From the NCBI GenBank assembly GCA_023409955.1, contig JAEYQQ010000170.1:1-6410 (forward strand): a stretch of 6,410 bases of DNA, in the 5' to 3' direction. The notes under the pieces are model-generated. The model was given only the letters and a program-made list of their open reading frames with translations. It searched no databases and was not told the DNA's origin. Below, piece after piece: positions 5,061 to 6,410 of this stretch. This DNA is from Bacillota bacterium. Lineage in GTDB: Bacteria > Bacillota > Clostridia > Christensenellales > Aristaeellaceae. The position numbers and the translations under genes were made by a program. How positions within the stretch are numbered: the first letter of the stretch is position 1; every line of letters begins with the position of its first letter.

Positions 5061-5090
5061 ATTATACCATGACAGGCAGTATGCTGAAAA
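5061..5090 (-). promoter_or_regulatory. Promoter of the DUF1934 unit, extended -10
   Basis: On the minus strand TGG precedes TATAAT (5066-5061), giving an extended -10. A -35-like TTTTCA (5090-5085, 4 of 6) lies 18 bases upstream. The predicted start near 5054 leaves a leader of about 27 bases. Confidence 0.7.
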
Positions 5091-5128
5091 TGGGGTCAAA
5101 CAAAAAGGTATGAGGATCAGTTCTTTTC

Positions 5129-5137
5129 TGTTATAAT
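5129..5137 (+). promoter_or_regulatory. ispE promoter, extended -10
   Basis: TGTTATAAT at 5129-5137 is a perfect extended -10. No good -35 lies 16-18 bases upstream. The predicted start near 5144 falls at the first bases of the ispE ribosome binding site, leaving a leader of only about 14 bases. Confidence 0.65.
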
Positions 5138-5157
5138 GCCTTGCGGAGGGGATGGAC

Positions 5158-6033
5158 ATGCAGGTGATGGCCAGGGCCAAGATCAATTGGACGCTGGATG
5201 TAGTCGGGAAGCGGCCTGATGGATATCATCAGCTGGATATGCTTTTGCAATCGGTAGCGGTGTGCGATGAGTTGGCGCTTGCTCCTGCTAAAGAGCTTAC
5301 ACTGCGCTTAAGCCAGGGGGCCAGGGTTCCCGATGATGGGGACAACCTGGTGCTAAAGGCTGCAAGGGCATTGCAAAACGCTGCGGACTGCCATTTGGGT
5401 GCCGATATTCACCTAAAAAAGTGCATCCCCATCGGGGCTGGCATGGGCGGGGGAAGTGCCGATGCTGCAGCCGTACTGGCTGGCTTGAACAGGTTGTGGG
5501 GACTTCATTTTTCTTTACAGGAGCTGCAGGTGGTGGGTCTTTCGGTGGGGGCTGATGTGCCCTTTTGCCTGGCCGGAGGCTTGAAGCGGGCCAGGGGAAT
5601 CGGCGAGATCCTGGAGGATATAGAATGTACCCGTCAGTTTTGGCTGGTGGTGGTGCAGCCCTGCAGGGGTTTGGGTACCAAAAAGGTGTTTACGGCGCTG
5701 GAGTGGGAAAAGATCCCGCCGGATTCAAGGCCTGATACACGCAGCGCCATCAAAGCGCTGGGTGAGGGGGATTTGAATGTCCTTTGCCGCAGCATGGGCA
5801 ATGTGCTGCAACCCACTAGCGAAAGCATGCGGCCGGAAATCCGAATGGCGGTGCAAGCGCTAAAGGTGCTGGGGGCTAGGCAGGCCATGATGACCGGTAG
5901 CGGGTCGGCGGTATATGGCGTTTTTGCCAGTGCTGTGCATGCCCGCTCAGCACAGGCGTCTTTAAAGCGTCGGTGGCCTTCCTGCTTTATGACCCATACC
6001 TGCCTGGAAGGATTGGTTTTTCAGGAAGAATAA
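5158..6033 (+). CDS. ispE: 4-diphosphocytidyl-2-C-methyl-D-erythritol kinase
   Basis: IspE phosphorylates CDP-methylerythritol with ATP, the fourth step of the MEP route to isoprenoid precursors, in the cytoplasm. The 291-residue protein belongs to the GHMP kinases. The N-terminal ARAKINWTLDV (5-15) carries the conserved Lys8, followed by KRPDGYH (18-24). The glycine-rich ATP loop PIGAGMGGGSADAA is at 91-104, and GADVPF (131-136) holds the catalytic Asp133. The late glycine motif MTGSGSAVYGVF is at 245-256. ATG 5158 is chosen because GGAGG at 5145-5149 is 8 bases upstream, while ATG 5152 abuts it; MQVMARAKIN also fits the family's start. Length is normal. spoIIR follows 111 bases downstream, with no clear terminator between. 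Confidence 0.95.
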   Translation: MQVMARAKINWTLDVVGKRPDGYHQLDMLLQSVAVCDELALAPAKELTLRLSQGARVPDDGDNLVLKAARALQNAADCHLGADIHLKKCIPIGAGMGGGSADAAAVLAGLNRLWGLHFSLQELQVVGLSVGADVPFCLAGGLKRARGIGEILEDIECTRQFWLVVVQPCRGLGTKKVFTALEWEKIPPDSRPDTRSAIKALGEGDLNVLCRSMGNVLQPTSESMRPEIRMAVQALKVLGARQAMMTGSGSAVYGVFASAVHARSAQASLKRRWPSCFMTHTCLEGLVFQEE

Positions 6034-6144
6034 ACGGTAGTGTATTTTGTCGAATGATTCCTTGATCCTTTTTTGAAATAATATATACATAATCTATATG
6101 GCAACTGGGCACCCTGTATGCACAAACCCAAAGGAGGGGACTGC

Positions 6145-6410
6145 ATGCGCAGGGTGTTTTTGCTTGTACTGGCAACCCTAATTTGTTTGTTATCCGTAAA
6201 TACGGCACTGGCTCAATCGGAAGAGGAACAATTGGAAAGCGCTCTGAAATCCGGAGAAATCATCCGGCTGCATGTTATTGCCGCAGGGGATGACGCTGAA
6301 AACCAGCGGATAAAGCTATGCGTGCGGGATAAGGTGCTTGCAGCCTTTCAAGATAGCCTGTCAGATAAGACCTGCTTGGAAGATATGATGGATTACCTGA
6401 CCGATAACCT
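6145..6410 (+). CDS. spoIIR: Stage II sporulation protein R (N-terminal part)
   Basis: SpoIIR is the forespore-made secreted signal that triggers the SpoIIGA protease to activate pro-sigma-E in the mother cell. The first 88 residues are present and the gene runs off the window. ATG 6145 has AAGGAGG at 6131-6137, 7 bases upstream. Residues 1-23 are a signal peptide (MRR, hydrophobic core LLVLATLICLL, cleavage-like ALA-Q). The family block IIRLHVIAAGDDAENQRIKLCVRDKVL (39-65) is clear; many relatives have IANSD where this has IAAGD. In Bacillus the gene is sigma-F dependent. I could not identify a convincing sigma-F promoter in 6034-6130, which is AT-rich with a TTGAAA at 6074-6079. It shows that the organism is, or descends from, an endospore former. 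Confidence 0.9.
   Translation, partial: MRRVFLLVLATLICLLSVNTALAQSEEEQLESALKSGEIIRLHVIAAGDDAENQRIKLCVRDKVLAAFQDSLSDKTCLEDMMDYLTDN

Noticed and set aside
6034..6130. Sigma-F promoter for spoIIR
   Set aside because: Expected from the Bacillus homologue, but no -35/-10 pair matches the sigma-F pattern well enough to report.

Overview
The window most likely comes from the chromosome of a spore-forming Firmicute, probably a member of the Clostridia. The evidence is a SpoIIR gene at the right edge, an MEP-pathway isoprenoid gene (ispE), a DUF1934/YwiB-type gene, strong purine-rich ribosome binding sites before almost every gene, and repeated extended -10 promoters (TGnTATAAT). I cannot name the species.

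Layout. Positions 1-335 hold no convincing gene; they contain a possible leftward promoter at the very edge and several short inverted repeats. A rightward gene of unknown function (418-897) encodes a small single-pass membrane protein with its own extended -10 promoter. It faces pyrG, and the two genes once shared a bidirectional hairpin terminator. A 649-bp IS3-family element (926-1574) sits exactly in the three-base loop of that hairpin, flanked by ATT on both sides. The element is a deletion derivative: both ends survive, but most of orfA and the catalytic-Glu segment of orfB are gone.

pyrG (1603-3198, minus) encodes a full-length CTP synthase. It has a near-consensus promoter, a perfect palindrome over the -10, and a strong leader hairpin. 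The synthetase domain looks intact. The glutaminase domain has lost its nucleophilic Cys (Gly382 in a changed elbow), and residues linked to GTP activation are also replaced. This points to an ammonia-dependent, glutamine-independent CTP synthase and is the main novelty here.

Upstream on the minus strand is a tightly packed three-gene unit: DUF1934, an unknown 180-residue protein and a metallo-beta-lactamase-fold hydrolase. They are joined by ATGA and TGATG stop/start overlaps and may read on into pyrG. Divergently, ispE (5158-6033) and the 5' part of spoIIR (from 6145) run rightward. The intergenic region at 5028-5157 carries two back-to-back extended -10 promoters, and the ispE transcript appears to start almost at its ribosome binding site.
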